DNA from: an uncultured Rhodopirellula sp.
GTDB lineage: Bacteria; Planctomycetota; Planctomycetia; Pirellulales; Pirellulaceae
Direction of reading: 5' to 3'
NCBI GenBank assembly: GCA_913061385.1
Contig: CAJXTM010000203.1
Span: 1-6,799, forward strand
DNA length: 6,799 bases
How positions within the stretch are numbered: the first letter of the stretch is position 1; every line of letters begins with the position of its first letter. Positions 6,758-6,799 of the stretch are shown here, piece by piece. Under the pieces are notes generated by a model. That model had not been told where the DNA came from, did not search any database, and saw only the letters and a list, made by a program, of their open reading frames with translations. A program made the translations under genes and the position numbers.

Positions 6758-6799
6758 CTGTCTCTTATACACATCTGACGCTGCCGACGACTCCTTACG
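6758..6799 (-). other. Nextera read-1 adapter with i5 index (artefact)
   Basis: Bases 6758-6776 are CTGTCTCTTATACACATCT, the reverse complement of the Tn5 mosaic end. Bases 6777-6790 complete the read-1 adapter, and CTCCTTAC (6791-6798) is the reverse complement of the i5 index GTAAGGAG, followed by one base of the P5 oligonucleotide. Bases 6758-6796 are the exact reverse complement of 1-39. This is library sequence left after read-through of short inserts. The GTG that opens the apparent MYKRQ start of the DUF1592-family protein (6770-6772) lies inside it. Confidence 0.98.

Overview
This is a short metagenome-style contig from a bacterium that is probably a planctomycete. The best taxonomic clue is an adjacent pair of genes on the minus strand: a DUF1595/DUF1592/DUF1588/DUF1585 protein with a CxxCH motif, followed by a Tat-exported DUF1552 protein. 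Such pairs are abundant in Rhodopirellula-like Planctomycetota and also occur in Verrucomicrobia and a few other phyla. Base composition looks roughly balanced, which fits a Rhodopirellula-like genome but does not prove it.

Both ends are technical rather than biological. Bases 1-39 and 6758-6796 are perfect reverse complements. They match the Illumina Nextera read-1 transposase adapter, including the 19-bp Tn5 mosaic end, plus part of an i5 index. Genuine sequence therefore runs from about 40 to 6757. Open reading frames that begin with MYKRQ at either end start inside this adapter.

Layout: 40-1230 has no gene I can support, only small inverted and direct repeats. 1231-1617 (+) is a small acidic protein of unknown function. 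1618-2077 is a leader or intergenic stretch. 2078-3166 (+) is a complete PilT-type pilus retraction ATPase with all the family motifs. 3167-3412 is a convergent intergenic region. 3413-3889 (-) is a small protein with four predicted membrane segments. 3890-4208 is intergenic. 4209-5549 (-) is the DUF1552 protein. 5570-6757 (-) is the C-terminal part of the DUF1592-family protein, cut off by the contig end.

The DUF1592 and DUF1552 genes are 20 bp apart in the same direction and are probably co-transcribed. Both products are likely to act outside the cytoplasm: one has a Tat signal, the other belongs to a family that usually carries an export signal upstream of the part seen here. PilT acts in the cytoplasm at the base of a type IV pilus, but no other pilus gene is visible. 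I see no CRISPR array, phage, transposase, tRNA or rRNA, and no convincing new multi-gene system. The most useful observations are the adapter artefact and the divergent signature motif in the DUF1552 protein.
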